Assembly (NCBI GenBank): GCA_947493695.1 | Contig: CANLSF010000002.1 | Coordinates: 1,302,001-1,366,000 of the forward strand | DNA: 64,000 nt | Reading direction: 5' to 3' | From: an uncultured Kiloniellaceae bacterium | GTDB lineage: Bacteria > Pseudomonadota > Alphaproteobacteria > Kiloniellales > Kiloniellaceae | Shown: one piece after another, positions 53,345 to 62,580 of the stretch | How the letters are laid out: every line of letters begins with the position of its first letter | Position numbering within the stretch: the first letter of the stretch is position 1 | Notes under the pieces: model-generated | What the model saw: only the letters and a program-made list of their open reading frames with translations | Told to the model about the DNA's origin: nothing | Database searches by the model: none | Translations under genes and position numbers: made by a program

Positions 53345-54879
53345 ATGCATTCGCTGAATCTCTTGCACAGCTGCACCTCCTCCGGCCGTTCTGGCTGGCC
53401 GCTCTGCCCTGCATCTCGGTGATCTGGTGGCTGGTGCGAGACAGAGGACGCACGGAACAAGGTTGGCGGACCCACATCGCGCCACACCTTCTTGAAGCCC
53501 TGACCATCAACAGCGCCAACACCGCCCGCTTGCGGCCCGTGGATCTAGTTGCAGTGGTTTTGCTTTGCCTAAGCCTCGCCGCGGCCGGTCCTACCTGGAG
53601 GACAGCCCCCAACCCCTTCCTAAGTGAAACAGCTCCGCTCGTGATCGCGATCGAGATTTCTGACTCCATGTTAGCGAACGACCTGAAACCTAACCGGCTG
53701 GAACGCGCCAAACTCAAGCTTCTGGATCTCATAACCTCTCGGCCCGGTGCGCGGCATGCGCTGATCGCATACGCCGGCTCCGCTCATCTGGTTCTGCCCT
53801 TGACCGAAGACCCCGAGGTGCTGAAACCCTTCCTGGAGAGCCTGGATCCCAAAATCATGCCGCGATCCGGGCAGGATGCAGCAGCAGCGCTCAAACTGGC
53901 CGGTGAAATTCTGGAGAGTGACGAAACACCTGGGAGTCTCCTCCTGGTAACCGACGGCATCGATCCAGAGGATGTATCTGCCTTTGCCGCTTACAACGCA
54001 GCGGATCATCCGCATCACGTGGTCGCCCTGATCCTCGCCACAGACGAGCAGGGCGCGGTCCGGCGTTTGGAGCAGGAAGGCGGCGTCTCGATTATCGAGG
54101 CGACACCGGAAGATACCGATATCAGACTCGTCGAGCATCAACTCCTATCGAACCTGCGCGCAACCCTTGAAGCCTCCAAGGAAACCCTGTGGGAGGATCA
54201 GGGCTGGCTCCTGCTATGGCCGGCAGCCATCCTTACCCTCCTTTGGTTTCGACGAGGCTGGACCATGCCGTGGGTCTGGCTTTTGGTCCTGGTTGGTAAC
54301 ATGAGCACGCCTGGGAATGCCCGCGCAGAGAGCTTTGCGGATCTCTGGTTCACGCCGGATCAACAGGGCCGTTATGCCTATGAGCACAAGCGTTACGTTG
54401 AAGCTGCGGAACTCTTCGAAGACCCTCAATGGAAGGCAATTGCCGCCTACCGGTCCGGTCGCTATCAGGAAGCTGCGGAAATCTATGCCCAGGTGCCGAC
54501 GGCAGAGGCAGCTTTCAGTCAAGGCACTGCTTTGGTCAAGGCCCGCGCGTACAACGACGCCCTCGCCGCCTTTCACCGAGCGCTCGACCGCGAACCGGAC
54601 CACGAAGGCGCACAGCAGAATCTCGCCGTCACCAAAGCCATCATCGCTTACCTCGATAGACTTCGTATGGCGGAAGATACCGGCGAGCAAAACGAATTGG
54701 GCGCGGACGACTTTGCATTCGATGATACCAGTGGCGAAGGCAAGGAGATCGTCATTACCGGCGACAGCGCGTTAAAGCTGGACTCCGCCGAACAATGGAT
54801 GCGCTCGGTCGACAGTGGTCCGCAAGACTTCCTGAAAACCAGGTTCGCGCTTGAGGCAGCCAAGGCCGGTGAAGAATGA
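53341..54879 (+). CDS. BatB/BatC-like von Willebrand A protein with TPR
   Basis: ATG at 53341 overlaps the BatA stop; the product is 512 aa. It has two N-terminal helices, a VWA domain with PLVIAIEISDSMLANDLKPN near 100-119 and GSLLLVTDGIDPED near 200, two more membrane helices near 285-325, then a periplasmic TPR-like stretch (RYAYEHKRYVEAAELFEDPQ, AEAAFSQGTALVKARAYNDA LAAFHRALDREPDHEGAQQN). It combines the usual BatB and BatC in one chain. The first metal-site residue is Glu (EISDS) instead of Asp, which may alter cation binding. Confidence 0.88.
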   Translation: MNAFAESLAQLHLLRPFWLAALPCISVIWWLVRDRGRTEQGWRTHIAPHLLEALTINSANTARLRPVDLVAVVLLCLSLAAAGPTWRTAPNPFLSETAPLVIAIEISDSMLANDLKPNRLERAKLKLLDLITSRPGARHALIAYAGSAHLVLPLTEDPEVLKPFLESLDPKIMPRSGQDAAAALKLAGEILESDETPGSLLLVTDGIDPEDVSAFAAYNAADHPHHVVALILATDEQGAVRRLEQEGGVSIIEATPEDTDIRLVEHQLLSNLRATLEASKETLWEDQGWLLLWPAAILTLLWFRRGWTMPWVWLLVLVGNMSTPGNARAESFADLWFTPDQQGRYAYEHKRYVEAAELFEDPQWKAIAAYRSGRYQEAAEIYAQVPTAEAAFSQGTALVKARAYNDALAAFHRALDREPDHEGAQQNLAVTKAIIAYLDRLRMAEDTGEQNELGADDFAFDDTSGEGKEIVITGDSALKLDSAEQWMRSVDSGPQDFLKTRFALEAAKAGEE

Positions 54880-56198
54880 TCCGCTCTATCCTTCTCATAG
54901 CCTTGTTGTCTGTGTCTTCTGGCGTGCTCGAGGCGCAAGACGTTCAGCGCGCTATCGTACGCGCCGAGATCGAGCCCGAAAGTGCCCCCCCTGGTCAGCC
55001 TCTTCGCCTCCGGGTCACTGTCCTGGTGCCCACCTGGTTTGTGAAGCCCTCTATCTATCCTGCGTTCGAGCTCCCCAATGCCGTCATCCGCCTGCCCTCT
55101 GGCAGTTCCTTCAACATCACAGAACGCATAGCGGGCGCGAACTGGAGCGGAATCGTCAGAGACTATGTCGTCTATCCGCAAACCGCCGCACGCTATGCAC
55201 TGAGCGGAGAGAGCATTGAAGTCAGTTATGCAGATCCGGCAACAAACGAAGCTGTAACCGAGGGTGTTGTCGTTCCGGACGTCACCTTTGCAGCTCGTAT
55301 CCCGGCGGGCGCAGAAAGTCTCTCGCCCTTCCTTGCAGGCACGTCACTTACTCTTGAGCAGTCGACATCGCCAAGCCAGGGCATCCTTCAAGTAGGCGAT
55401 GCGATCGAGCGGCGGGTAACCGCAAGGATTGAAGGCACACCGGCAATGTTCCTGCCCCCCTTATTCGATGCGCCATCAATTGACGGCATCACGTTCTATC
55501 CAAGAGAGTCTCAAATCTCCGATAAGCCGGGTGCACGCAGTGGGCCGATCGCCGGCCAGCGCGAAGAGAGTGCACTCTACGTCTTTCAGCGCGGTGGCAT
55601 CTTCGAGCTTCCCGAGATCGAACTGCGCTGGTGGAACAGCAAAACGCAAGCTGTTGAAACCACGCAACTGCCCGCCATCATCCTGAAGGTGGAAACAGCG
55701 CCTGGCGCCAAAAACCAAGCCGGCCGGTCACTGTTAGAAGCAACTCTATTGAAGTGGTTGACTGGCTCTGCAGCCATAGGTCTGCTCTTGGCCGCCGCGC
55801 TCTGGCATTTCAGAGCCGTCTTGAAGAGTTGGTCTTTAGCTCGGTGGCGCGATTGGCACGCGTCCGAAGCTTATGCATTCCGAAAGCTTCAGAGCAGTCT
55901 GAAAAAGCACGATGTTGGAACCTTCTATCCAGCGCTTCGTATCTGGCGTGACCGCATCGCACCCGATGTCACGATGACATCCCTATTCACTCTTATACCC
56001 GAACTCAATGCTGTGGGGCGCAGTCACTTCGGACCGGAAAATGCCGCAACGACCTTCACCCGAACCCGGCAACGCAAACTTCGCGTTGAACTTAAGGCTA
56101 TGCGTCGGAAACTTCTCGACAAACAAAACTTAGTCACTGGACACCTTGGACTTGTCCCGCTCTATCCCCGGTCTGAAACGGACACCGCTTCACCATGA
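54876..56198 (+). CDS. BatD-like protein
   Basis: This is 440 aa, overlapping BatB/C by ATGA. A signal peptide (MIRSILLIALLSVSSGVLEA) leads into immunoglobulin-like beta-rich repeats (SAPPGQPLRLRVTVLVP; LQVGDAIERRVTARIEGTPA; ALYVFQRGGIFELPEIELRW W), a membrane helix near 295-313 (GSAAIGLLLAAALWHFRA) and a cytoplasmic tail. This matches BatD 'oxygen tolerance' proteins. It completes the MoxR-DUF58-DUF4381-VWA-VWA-BatD set, thought to act as a periplasmic/membrane maturation machine, and overlaps the cytochrome gene by four bases. Confidence 0.87.
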   Translation: MIRSILLIALLSVSSGVLEAQDVQRAIVRAEIEPESAPPGQPLRLRVTVLVPTWFVKPSIYPAFELPNAVIRLPSGSSFNITERIAGANWSGIVRDYVVYPQTAARYALSGESIEVSYADPATNEAVTEGVVVPDVTFAARIPAGAESLSPFLAGTSLTLEQSTSPSQGILQVGDAIERRVTARIEGTPAMFLPPLFDAPSIDGITFYPRESQISDKPGARSGPIAGQREESALYVFQRGGIFELPEIELRWWNSKTQAVETTQLPAIILKVETAPGAKNQAGRSLLEATLLKWLTGSAAIGLLLAAALWHFRAVLKSWSLARWRDWHASEAYAFRKLQSSLKKHDVGTFYPALRIWRDRIAPDVTMTSLFTLIPELNAVGRSHFGPENAATTFTRTRQRKLRVELKAMRRKLLDKQNLVTGHLGLVPLYPRSETDTASP

Positions 56199-58501
56199 CT
56201 TTTGCCCCGGGCTTCAAAAGCGTCGCACGCCTCACCTTGCCGGCGCTGGCTCTCTGCCTCCTGACCGGTGTAACGATGCATTTCGCCGACGCTACCTCCC
56301 AGCGCAAAGCAGATTTCGCCGGTTCACAGAGCTGTGTGACCTGTCACAGGGAGGCCACAGAAGCCTGGAAAGACTCCCATCACGCCTGGGCATGGCGCGC
56401 TCCGACGGAAGGCAACGTGTTTGGCGACTTCGGGGACACGACCTTTCTACATGGTGGCTTCGAAACGCGGTTCAGCAAACAGGGCGACCGCTTCCTGGTG
56501 GAGACCGAAGGCCCTTCCGGCAAAACTGAACAATATGAAGTGCACTCAACCGTCGGCGTGACACCGCTACAACAGTATCTGCTGGAGACCGCACCCGGAC
56601 AACTACAGTCGTTCGATGTGGCCTGGGACAGCGAAAAACGGCAGTGGTATCACCTCTACCCCAATCAGGAGCTTGCGGCGAAGGACGGCTTTCATTGGAC
56701 CGGCCCTTATAAAAACTGGAATGCGCGCTGTGCGGATTGTCACGCCACCGGTTACGTAAAAAACTACGACCCTCGTAGCAAGACCTACCAAAGCCATCAG
56801 TCGGAAATCGGTGTCACCTGCGAAGCCTGTCATGGCCCCGCAAAAGCCCATGTTACCTGGGCGAAAGATCCCGGGTCCTTTAAGGCCGCGGCCTGGCAAG
56901 GGGTTGACGCTCAGGGATTGACCTTCAATTTCCAACCCGAACACGCGCAGATCGAAATCGAACTCTGCGCCGCCTGCCATGCCCGGCGTAGCCAGCTTAC
57001 CGACAGCAGCCCGCTTGCCGGCACCCCGTTCGACGACAGTTACCGCCTCGCCCTGCTGCGCGAGGGTCTTTACTTCGCCGACGGACAAATACAGGACGAG
57101 GTCTATGTCGCCGGTTCATTCCTGCAGTCGAAGATGTATGACCGTGGCGTGCGTTGCACGAACTGTCACGAGCCCCACTCGGGCCAATTGAGGGCGCAAG
57201 GCGACGCCATTTGCACCCAGTGCCACAACCCGCTGGGGAATACAGACTTTCCGACTCTCCCCAAGGCTCAATACGATTCGGCTGAACACCATTTTCACGA
57301 CGTAGACAGTGAGGCTGCGCGTTGCACTTCCTGCCATATGCCTGAACGTCTTTACATGGTCGTCGACGGTCGCCGCGATCACAGTTTCCGCGTGCCTCGC
57401 CCGGACCTTTCGGACAAGTTGGGCACCCCCAATGCCTGTAGCACTTGCCACCGCGGCAAAAGCAACGACTGGGCGGCCCGGGAGATTGAAAGCCGTTATC
57501 CAAAAGGCAGAATGGGTACGGCACACTACGGCGAGGATCTGGCTGCGGCGCGAAGCGGCGATCCACTCGCCTCTCTCAAGCTGCTGCGCCTGGCACTGGA
57601 CCGCATTCAACCGGCCATCGTGCGCGCAACTGCCCTGGACCTCATGCGCATAGCCGACACTTCAGGCGCAGGAGGATTGAATGCGGATGCCATCACCGAT
57701 CTTCTTTCCGATCCTAATCCTCTGATCCGCAGTTCTGCCGCCCGGCTGCAGGCGGCAGTTGACCCTGACCGCAGAACCAGCCGCCTTCTTCCGCTGCTCG
57801 AGGATCCACGTCGCTCAGTCAGGATCGCAGCAGCACAGTCCCTGGTCGACGTCGACGGCCGTCTGATCCCGCAGAAAAAACTGCCTGCTCTACGTGCAGC
57901 TCTCGGAGAGTATCGGGCCTCGCTTGTAGCCACCGCCGATTTTCCGGAAACGCAGATGAACCTGGCGTCGCTCGCATCCCGTACCGGCCATCAGCAAGCA
58001 GCAATTGCTGCACTCAAGACAGCGCTGGAAATGGATTCCCAGCTGCTCGAAGCTTGGCAATCGCTTGGGGCACTGCAAAACGCCATGGGCCAGTCCGCAC
58101 AGGCGGAAGAAACCTTCCTCAGGGCCACGGAAGAACTGCCGGAAGCCGGCGGTCTCCATACACTGCTTGGCCTTCTCTATGCCGAACGTGGAGACTTCGA
58201 ACAGGCTTCAATGTCGCTGGAACAAGCAGCCCGCTTGCAGCCGGAAGACGCTAGGGTGCATTATAATTTGAGTCTTTCTCTTCAGCGCGAGGGCCGCCAG
58301 GACGCAGCAAAAACCACGATGCGCAGGGCAGCGGCATTAGCGCCCGAGGACCCGGACATTCTCTATGCATTTGCAGCTCAGTTATCGGATGGGGGTCAGC
58401 CGGACGAAGCACGGGAAATACTGAAGCAGTTGCTCGAGCTATACCCCAATCACCCAAAAGCTCGTGATTTTTTGAATAACATCCCTGCGATACGACCATA
58501 G
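56195..58501 (+). CDS. Octaheme c-type cytochrome with HEAT/TPR C-terminus
   Basis: This is a 768-aa exported protein with an N-terminal hydrophobic segment (LTLPALALCLLTGVTMHFAD). Eight CXXCH heme sites are present: CVTCH, CADCH, CEACH, CAACH, CTNCH, CTQCH, CTSCH and CSTCH, between residues about 46 and 415. The rest has HEAT-like repeats (AVDPDRRTSRLLPLLEDPRR) and TPR helices (GLLYAERGDFEQASMSLEQA, YNLSLSLQREGRQDAAKTTM). Such cytochromes carry electrons or act as periplasmic oxidoreductases. The gene is translationally coupled to BatD, so it is probably the client or redox partner of the Bat machinery. Its relation to sulfatase activity is unclear. Confidence 0.9.
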   Translation: MTFAPGFKSVARLTLPALALCLLTGVTMHFADATSQRKADFAGSQSCVTCHREATEAWKDSHHAWAWRAPTEGNVFGDFGDTTFLHGGFETRFSKQGDRFLVETEGPSGKTEQYEVHSTVGVTPLQQYLLETAPGQLQSFDVAWDSEKRQWYHLYPNQELAAKDGFHWTGPYKNWNARCADCHATGYVKNYDPRSKTYQSHQSEIGVTCEACHGPAKAHVTWAKDPGSFKAAAWQGVDAQGLTFNFQPEHAQIEIELCAACHARRSQLTDSSPLAGTPFDDSYRLALLREGLYFADGQIQDEVYVAGSFLQSKMYDRGVRCTNCHEPHSGQLRAQGDAICTQCHNPLGNTDFPTLPKAQYDSAEHHFHDVDSEAARCTSCHMPERLYMVVDGRRDHSFRVPRPDLSDKLGTPNACSTCHRGKSNDWAAREIESRYPKGRMGTAHYGEDLAAARSGDPLASLKLLRLALDRIQPAIVRATALDLMRIADTSGAGGLNADAITDLLSDPNPLIRSSAARLQAAVDPDRRTSRLLPLLEDPRRSVRIAAAQSLVDVDGRLIPQKKLPALRAALGEYRASLVATADFPETQMNLASLASRTGHQQAAIAALKTALEMDSQLLEAWQSLGALQNAMGQSAQAEETFLRATEELPEAGGLHTLLGLLYAERGDFEQASMSLEQAARLQPEDARVHYNLSLSLQREGRQDAAKTTMRRAAALAPEDPDILYAFAAQLSDGGQPDEAREILKQLLELYPNHPKARDFLNNIPAIRP

Positions 58502-58683
58502 CAGATACAGGTCTTTTAGCTACAGATTGGCTTGATGTTGGCAATTTCGGGAATTAATCCCACACCTTAGCGACCTGGTATCTCTTTTCGTAGTCACTGC
58601 GGGATGCGCAATTGGCTGCGGGTGATTTGAACCTACGAGATTAAGCTATTGATTCTATGGGGATATAATTTTAGCAAAAATAT

Positions 58684-58716
58684 AAGCCCTGTAACCTGTT
58701 GAGGTTGCGGGGCTTT
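58684..58716 (+). terminator. Terminator downstream of the cytochrome operon
   Basis: A 14-bp stem AAGCCCTGTAACCT / AGGTTGCGGGGCTT (two G-T pairs) with loop GTTG is followed by TATTTGGATTTTT. It is placed to end the long sulfatase-cytochrome operon. The A-rich 5' flank could also serve the minus strand. Confidence 0.75.
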
Positions 58717-58721
58717 ATTTG

Positions 58722-58736
58722 GATTTTTGGTTGCGG
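58722..58736. repeat. Right copy of a 15-bp direct repeat
   Basis: GATTTTTGGTTGCGG is identical to 42535-42549 and in the same orientation. The two copies bracket 16.2 kb containing the outer-membrane genes, both AraC-type genes and the entire arylsulfatase-cytochrome operon. Overlap with a tRNA 3'-like sequence suggests att sites, but no integrase is present. Confidence 0.55.
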
Positions 58737-58749
58737 GGGCAGGATTTGC

Positions 58750-59125
58750 GCTTTGCGACATTTTCTCAGTCATGGGACTTTCAAGGAATTATCGCCCTCT
58801 GGGCAGTTGAAATCCCGGACCGGATTTGGTCTTTGTAGACTCTTTCCAGTTAATGGACTTCGAGGCAGAAACCGCGGATGATAACCGGCTGCGGATACCA
58901 CAGCCGCTGAAGTCTGTAAGGTTTTTTCCTGCCTCTAGGAACCAAAAACAAACTCTGAACAAACACCGATACACTTCCGCGATAACATCCTGCCCATTAC
59001 CCCAGTTCCGCTCCGCCGGCTTCAAAGTCGGTCGCATGCCAACGTTGTACTGCAGCTCAAGTCCGTTCGTTCCAGCAGATCTAAACCCCACCGGCGATCC
59101 ACCACACCCAGCATTGCCATCCCGT
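58750..59125. other. Intergenic region after the tRNA-like remnant
   Basis: No gene, ribosome site or strong hairpin was recognised between the tRNA-like fragment and the end of the convergent M81 peptidase gene. The frame 58826-59629 runs antisense to the peptidase and is treated as a shadow. Confidence 0.4.
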
Positions 59126-60613
59126 TCAACCATCCAAAGGAAAGATCGGCCTTGGCACCCGGTGATAGGTAAGCCGACGGAGGTCCGGTGTGCAAAGAGC
59201 GCCGCAGTCACACACGATTACCCGGGCTGCAATCGGCTCGAAGGCGGCACGAAAGTGCTGCATCGACTTCAGAGCCACAATACTTTTAGAGGCGGGCTCA
59301 ATGCCGAAGGCACGGAACTGTTCAAGATCGAGGAGTTGGGATCCATTGCTTACGATCAGGATCTCAATCCCGGCAACGGCGAAAACCGCGGTCGGACCCC
59401 AACTCCGCTCGAGGCCACCCAGGATCGGACCCGATCCGATATAGGCCCCGTCGCTCAACAGCTTCAGTGTGCCTGTGAGCGTAAGCGGCCCACCGCCCAT
59501 GCTGGGTTCAGACTTGCCGCCGAGCAAGAGGGTTACTGTATCACCGACCGTATAGGATTCGAGATCGCGCACAGCCTCCGCGTCGACCATCGGCCCGAAG
59601 CAGGCGTTGCTCACACCTGCGTCGAGTAGGGCCGCAAGCAGGTCCGTGGCATCGCCGTACGCCCCTCCCCCCGGATTATCAGCATAGTCAGCAACGACAA
59701 GCGGGCCCTGCGTGCTGCCAACAGTCTGCGTGTGAGCCACGGCTTGAACAGCGGCCTCCTCGACGCTGAGATAGTCGTTCAAGACCTCTGTCCTGCGGTT
59801 CCAGATATCGTCGGCAATAGCATCCGCAAGTTTCTGGTGAGGTTCGGGGTCACCCTCATAAGTTACCAGAACCGTCGGACCGACCTCGACGATATCAGCG
59901 TTACCAAACCCGGCATTGATGCTGACAGCAAAGGCATCCGGGCGCTGTTCATGCGCGCAGGCCATGACGAGGCGTTCGATCATCGGGCCCACATCGGTGC
60001 GTCCGCCATTGACTTCCTCCAGCATCGGGCAACCGACGCAAAGCGTGCGGGGCGCAATCTCGCCGGCCATGGCACGATGCAGGATTTGACCCGCCTGAAC
60101 AGCGCACTCGCGCATGTCAACATGAGGATAGGTCTTGAAGGAAACCACTATATTCGCCAATTCTACCATCCGCTCCGTGACGTTCGCATGGGGATCCAGA
60201 GTAATGGCGATTGGGATATCCGAGCCAACGACGGCGCGAAGACGAGCGAGAAGCTCGCCTTCGCCATCGTCGCTCTCTTCGATCACCATCGCGCCATGGA
60301 GCGCCAGCAGGATGCCATCGAAGGGCTGTGCGCGCGCAAGCGCAAGAAGAGGTTCGATGAGTGCAGCGAATGTGACCGACGTCACCCGACCGCCCGGTCG
60401 TGCCGAGGCGCTTACGGCGTGTGTCACCTGCCAATGATGCGCCTGCGAGACATCAAGAAAACCCGCAAGTTCGGTGTTCGCCTGCCCGCACGCGCGGATC
60501 GCCTCCTCACCAAAAAGAAAGTACCGCTCCTTGAAAGCGGAGAGATCGGTTGGGCGGATTGAGAAAGGATTCGTCTCGTGGCTGATCTCAGCCGTCAAAA
60601 CGCGGAATGTCAT
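59126..60613 (-). CDS. M81-family metallopeptidase (MlrC/microcystinase-like)
   Basis: The 495-aa protein opens FRVLTAEISHETNPFSIRPT, the standard M81/DUF1485 N-terminus. It contains FDGILLALHGAMVIEESDDG EGELL near 100-125, ITLDPHANVTERMVELANIV VSFKTYPHVDMRE near 140-172, and VVADYADNPGGGAYGDATDL near 310-329, which hold the likely zinc ligands. MlrC-type enzymes hydrolyse small, often cyclic or modified, peptides in the cytoplasm. It lies 24 bases downstream of an oligopeptide ABC transporter on the same strand, a common pairing that fits peptide uptake followed by hydrolysis. Confidence 0.9.
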   Translation of the reverse strand: MTFRVLTAEISHETNPFSIRPTDLSAFKERYFLFGEEAIRACGQANTELAGFLDVSQAHHWQVTHAVSASARPGGRVTSVTFAALIEPLLALARAQPFDGILLALHGAMVIEESDDGEGELLARLRAVVGSDIPIAITLDPHANVTERMVELANIVVSFKTYPHVDMRECAVQAGQILHRAMAGEIAPRTLCVGCPMLEEVNGGRTDVGPMIERLVMACAHEQRPDAFAVSINAGFGNADIVEVGPTVLVTYEGDPEPHQKLADAIADDIWNRRTEVLNDYLSVEEAAVQAVAHTQTVGSTQGPLVVADYADNPGGGAYGDATDLLAALLDAGVSNACFGPMVDAEAVRDLESYTVGDTVTLLLGGKSEPSMGGGPLTLTGTLKLLSDGAYIGSGPILGGLERSWGPTAVFAVAGIEILIVSNGSQLLDLEQFRAFGIEPASKSIVALKSMQHFRAAFEPIAARVIVCDCGALCTPDLRRLTYHRVPRPIFPLDG

Positions 60614-60637
60614 AGGTTAATCGGTCCTTGGAGCGTT

Positions 60638-61624
60638 CTAATTCTTGGGATGATGGCACGCGATCATGTGCCCCCCGCCCAGATCCTCGAGGGCCGGCCG
60701 CTCGCGGCGGCAAAGGTCGCTCGCCGCCGGGCAGCGGGCCGCAAAGGCACAGCCGGGGATCATCGCAAAGGGACTAGGAATTTCGCCGGCTAACATAGTG
60801 ATAACTTTGCGCTGCGTGGGGTCCGGTTCGAAGTTGCTATCGAGGAGCGCATGAGCGTAGTGGTGGCGCGGTTGCGCCTTAGCGCCCGGCAATATCTCCA
60901 TCGCACGCCCCAGATACATCACCACAACCCGGTCGCAGAAATACCGCACCAAACTGAGATCGTGGCTGATGAAGAGATACGTGAGGCCCAGCTCTTCCTT
61001 CAGAGACTCAAGCAAGTCGATGATCTGAGCCTGGATCGATACGTCAAGCGACGCGGTTGGCTCGTCCAGTACCAGAAACGATGGCCTGAGAGCCAGCGCC
61101 CTCGCAATGCCGACCCGCTGCTTCTGTCCGCCGGAGAGCTGATGGGGAAAGCTCGACAGCATACGCGGGCTAAGCCCCACCATGGAGATCAACTCGTCGA
61201 CCGTCGCACGCGCCTCGGCGGCGGTCTGGACAACGCCCTGCACCTGAAACGGTTCAAGCAGAGCGCGGCGGATCGTATAACGCGGGTCTATCGCGGAATA
61301 GGGATCCTGGAAGACCATCTGCATCCGGCGGCGCAGCTTGCGCATCTGACCCGGAGACAGGCTGGCAAGATCAATTCCGTCAAAGGTCACCGTGCCGGCG
61401 GTCGCGTCGAGCAGCCGCAGCACCAGACGTGCGAGCGTAGATTTTCCGCAACCGCTCTCGCCCACAACACCCGTAACCTTACCGCGCGGCACATCGAGCG
61501 AGACCTCGTTGACGGCGCGCATGGTCCGGCGTGGTGTCATCAGGCCGCCACCGGACGAGAATTCGCGGGTCAGTCCCGTGATTCTGACGAGGTCGCCCTC
61601 GCGCATGGCTGCTGCGCTTTCCAT
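60638..61624 (-). CDS. Oligopeptide ABC transporter ATPase, DppF/OppF type
   Basis: The start at 61624 (MESAAAMREGDLVRITGLTR) follows the preceding stop by four bases; 328 aa. It has Walker A VVGESGCGKSTLARLVLR near 51, signature HQLSGGQKQRVGIARAL near 159-175, Walker B LVLDEPTASLD, the switch His in ISHDLSLVRY, and the C-terminal oligopeptide-transporter extension PGCAFAARCPAASDLCRRER PAL with its Cys cluster. It pairs with the DppD-type ATPase upstream to power peptide import. Confidence 0.92.
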   Translation of the reverse strand: MESAAAMREGDLVRITGLTREFSSGGGLMTPRRTMRAVNEVSLDVPRGKVTGVVGESGCGKSTLARLVLRLLDATAGTVTFDGIDLASLSPGQMRKLRRRMQMVFQDPYSAIDPRYTIRRALLEPFQVQGVVQTAAEARATVDELISMVGLSPRMLSSFPHQLSGGQKQRVGIARALALRPSFLVLDEPTASLDVSIQAQIIDLLESLKEELGLTYLFISHDLSLVRYFCDRVVVMYLGRAMEILPGAKAQPRHHYAHALLDSNFEPDPTQRKVITMLAGEIPSPFAMIPGCAFAARCPAASDLCRRERPALEDLGGGHMIACHHPKN

Positions 61625-61628
61625 GTGG

Positions 61629-62579
61629 TCAAACCTCACTGAAATGACAGGCCGCAAGGCCCGACGTCTTGCGCTCGAGCGCTGGCACAGTGTTGCGGCA
61701 GAGATCTTCCGCCGCTCCACAGCGCGAATTGAAGCGGCAGCCGGCGGGATAGTCGACCACGCTCGGCACCGCGCCGGGGATGCCCTTGAGACTGCCCGGT
61801 GCCTGGCCCAGACGCGGGATACAGCGGATCAGTTCACGGGTATAGGGGTGATGGGGCTCAGCAAAGATAGCCTCCACTGTATTGGTCTCGGCCACCCGGC
61901 CGGCATAGAGCACCACGACCCGGTCGCAGGCCTGCGCCACCACGCCCATGTCATGGGTGATCAGCATCAAAGCGAGCCCTCGGTCGCGCACCAACTCGAC
62001 CATAATCTGAATGATCTGCGCCTGAATGGTGACGTCGAGCGCCGTGGTCGGTTCATCTGCCACGATCAGATCAGGGTCGGCGGCCAGCGCCATGGCGATG
62101 ACGATCCGCTGTTTCATTCCACCGGACAGCTGATGGGGATAGGCCCCGTGGATCGCCTCCGGTTCGGGAATGCGAAGCTGGGCGATTAGGTCAAGGCTGC
62201 GGGCCTTGGCGGCCTCGGCGCTGAGTCCCAGATGTAGCGTCGAAACCTGGTCGATCTGGGCACCGATGCGGATGATCGGATCGAGCGAGGTCATTGGATT
62301 CTGACTGATCAGGGCAATCCGCTTGCCGCGCAGATGGCGGAGTTCTACCTCAGGCAGGCCAATCATCTCGCGGCCATCAAAAATGATCGAGCCCTCGGTG
62401 ATCCTTCCCCCGATGCGGGGTAAGAGCCCCATTACGCACATCGCCGTCAGCGACTTGCCCGACCCCGATTCACCCACCAGTCCCAGGATCTCGCCGGCAC
62501 CTATGTCGAACGCGACGCCGTCCAGCAGATTGAGTTTGCCGATGGTGACCGAGATGTCCTTAACCGATAGAAGCGCCAT
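61629..62579 (-). CDS. Oligopeptide ABC transporter ATPase, DppD/OppD type
   Basis: This is 316 aa. Walker A LVGESGSGKSLTAMCVMGLL is near 33-52, the signature YPHQLSGGMKQRIVIAMALA near 148-167, Walker B LIVADEPTTALDVTIQAQII near 170-189, switch His in LITHDMGVVAQ, and the C-terminal Cys-containing oligopeptide extension CRFNSRCGAAEDLCRNTVPA. It is one base after the DppC stop and four before the DppF start, in a tight operon. Confidence 0.93.
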   Translation of the reverse strand: MALLSVKDISVTIGKLNLLDGVAFDIGAGEILGLVGESGSGKSLTAMCVMGLLPRIGGRITEGSIIFDGREMIGLPEVELRHLRGKRIALISQNPMTSLDPIIRIGAQIDQVSTLHLGLSAEAAKARSLDLIAQLRIPEPEAIHGAYPHQLSGGMKQRIVIAMALAADPDLIVADEPTTALDVTIQAQIIQIMVELVRDRGLALMLITHDMGVVAQACDRVVVLYAGRVAETNTVEAIFAEPHHPYTRELIRCIPRLGQAPGSLKGIPGAVPSVVDYPAGCRFNSRCGAAEDLCRNTVPALERKTSGLAACHFSEV

Positions 62580-62580
62580 G

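Larger units (their letters stand above)
58613..58749 (-). other. tRNA 3'-end-like remnants
   Basis: On the minus strand, 58749-58729 reads CAAATCCTGCCCCCGCAACC-A, nearly the last 21 nt of initiator tRNA-Met genes. 58640-58613 contains GTAGGTTCAAATC followed by ACCCGCAGCCA, a T-arm-like segment. Neither continues into anticodon or D arms, so no functional tRNA is present. Fragments of this kind are left when an element integrates into a tRNA gene. The 15-bp repeat at 58722-58736 overlaps the first fragment. Confidence 0.55.

Noticed and set aside
58613-58749. A functional tRNA gene
   Set aside because: Only 3'-terminal and T-arm-like pieces are present; no D arm, anticodon arm or 5' acceptor strand can be paired.
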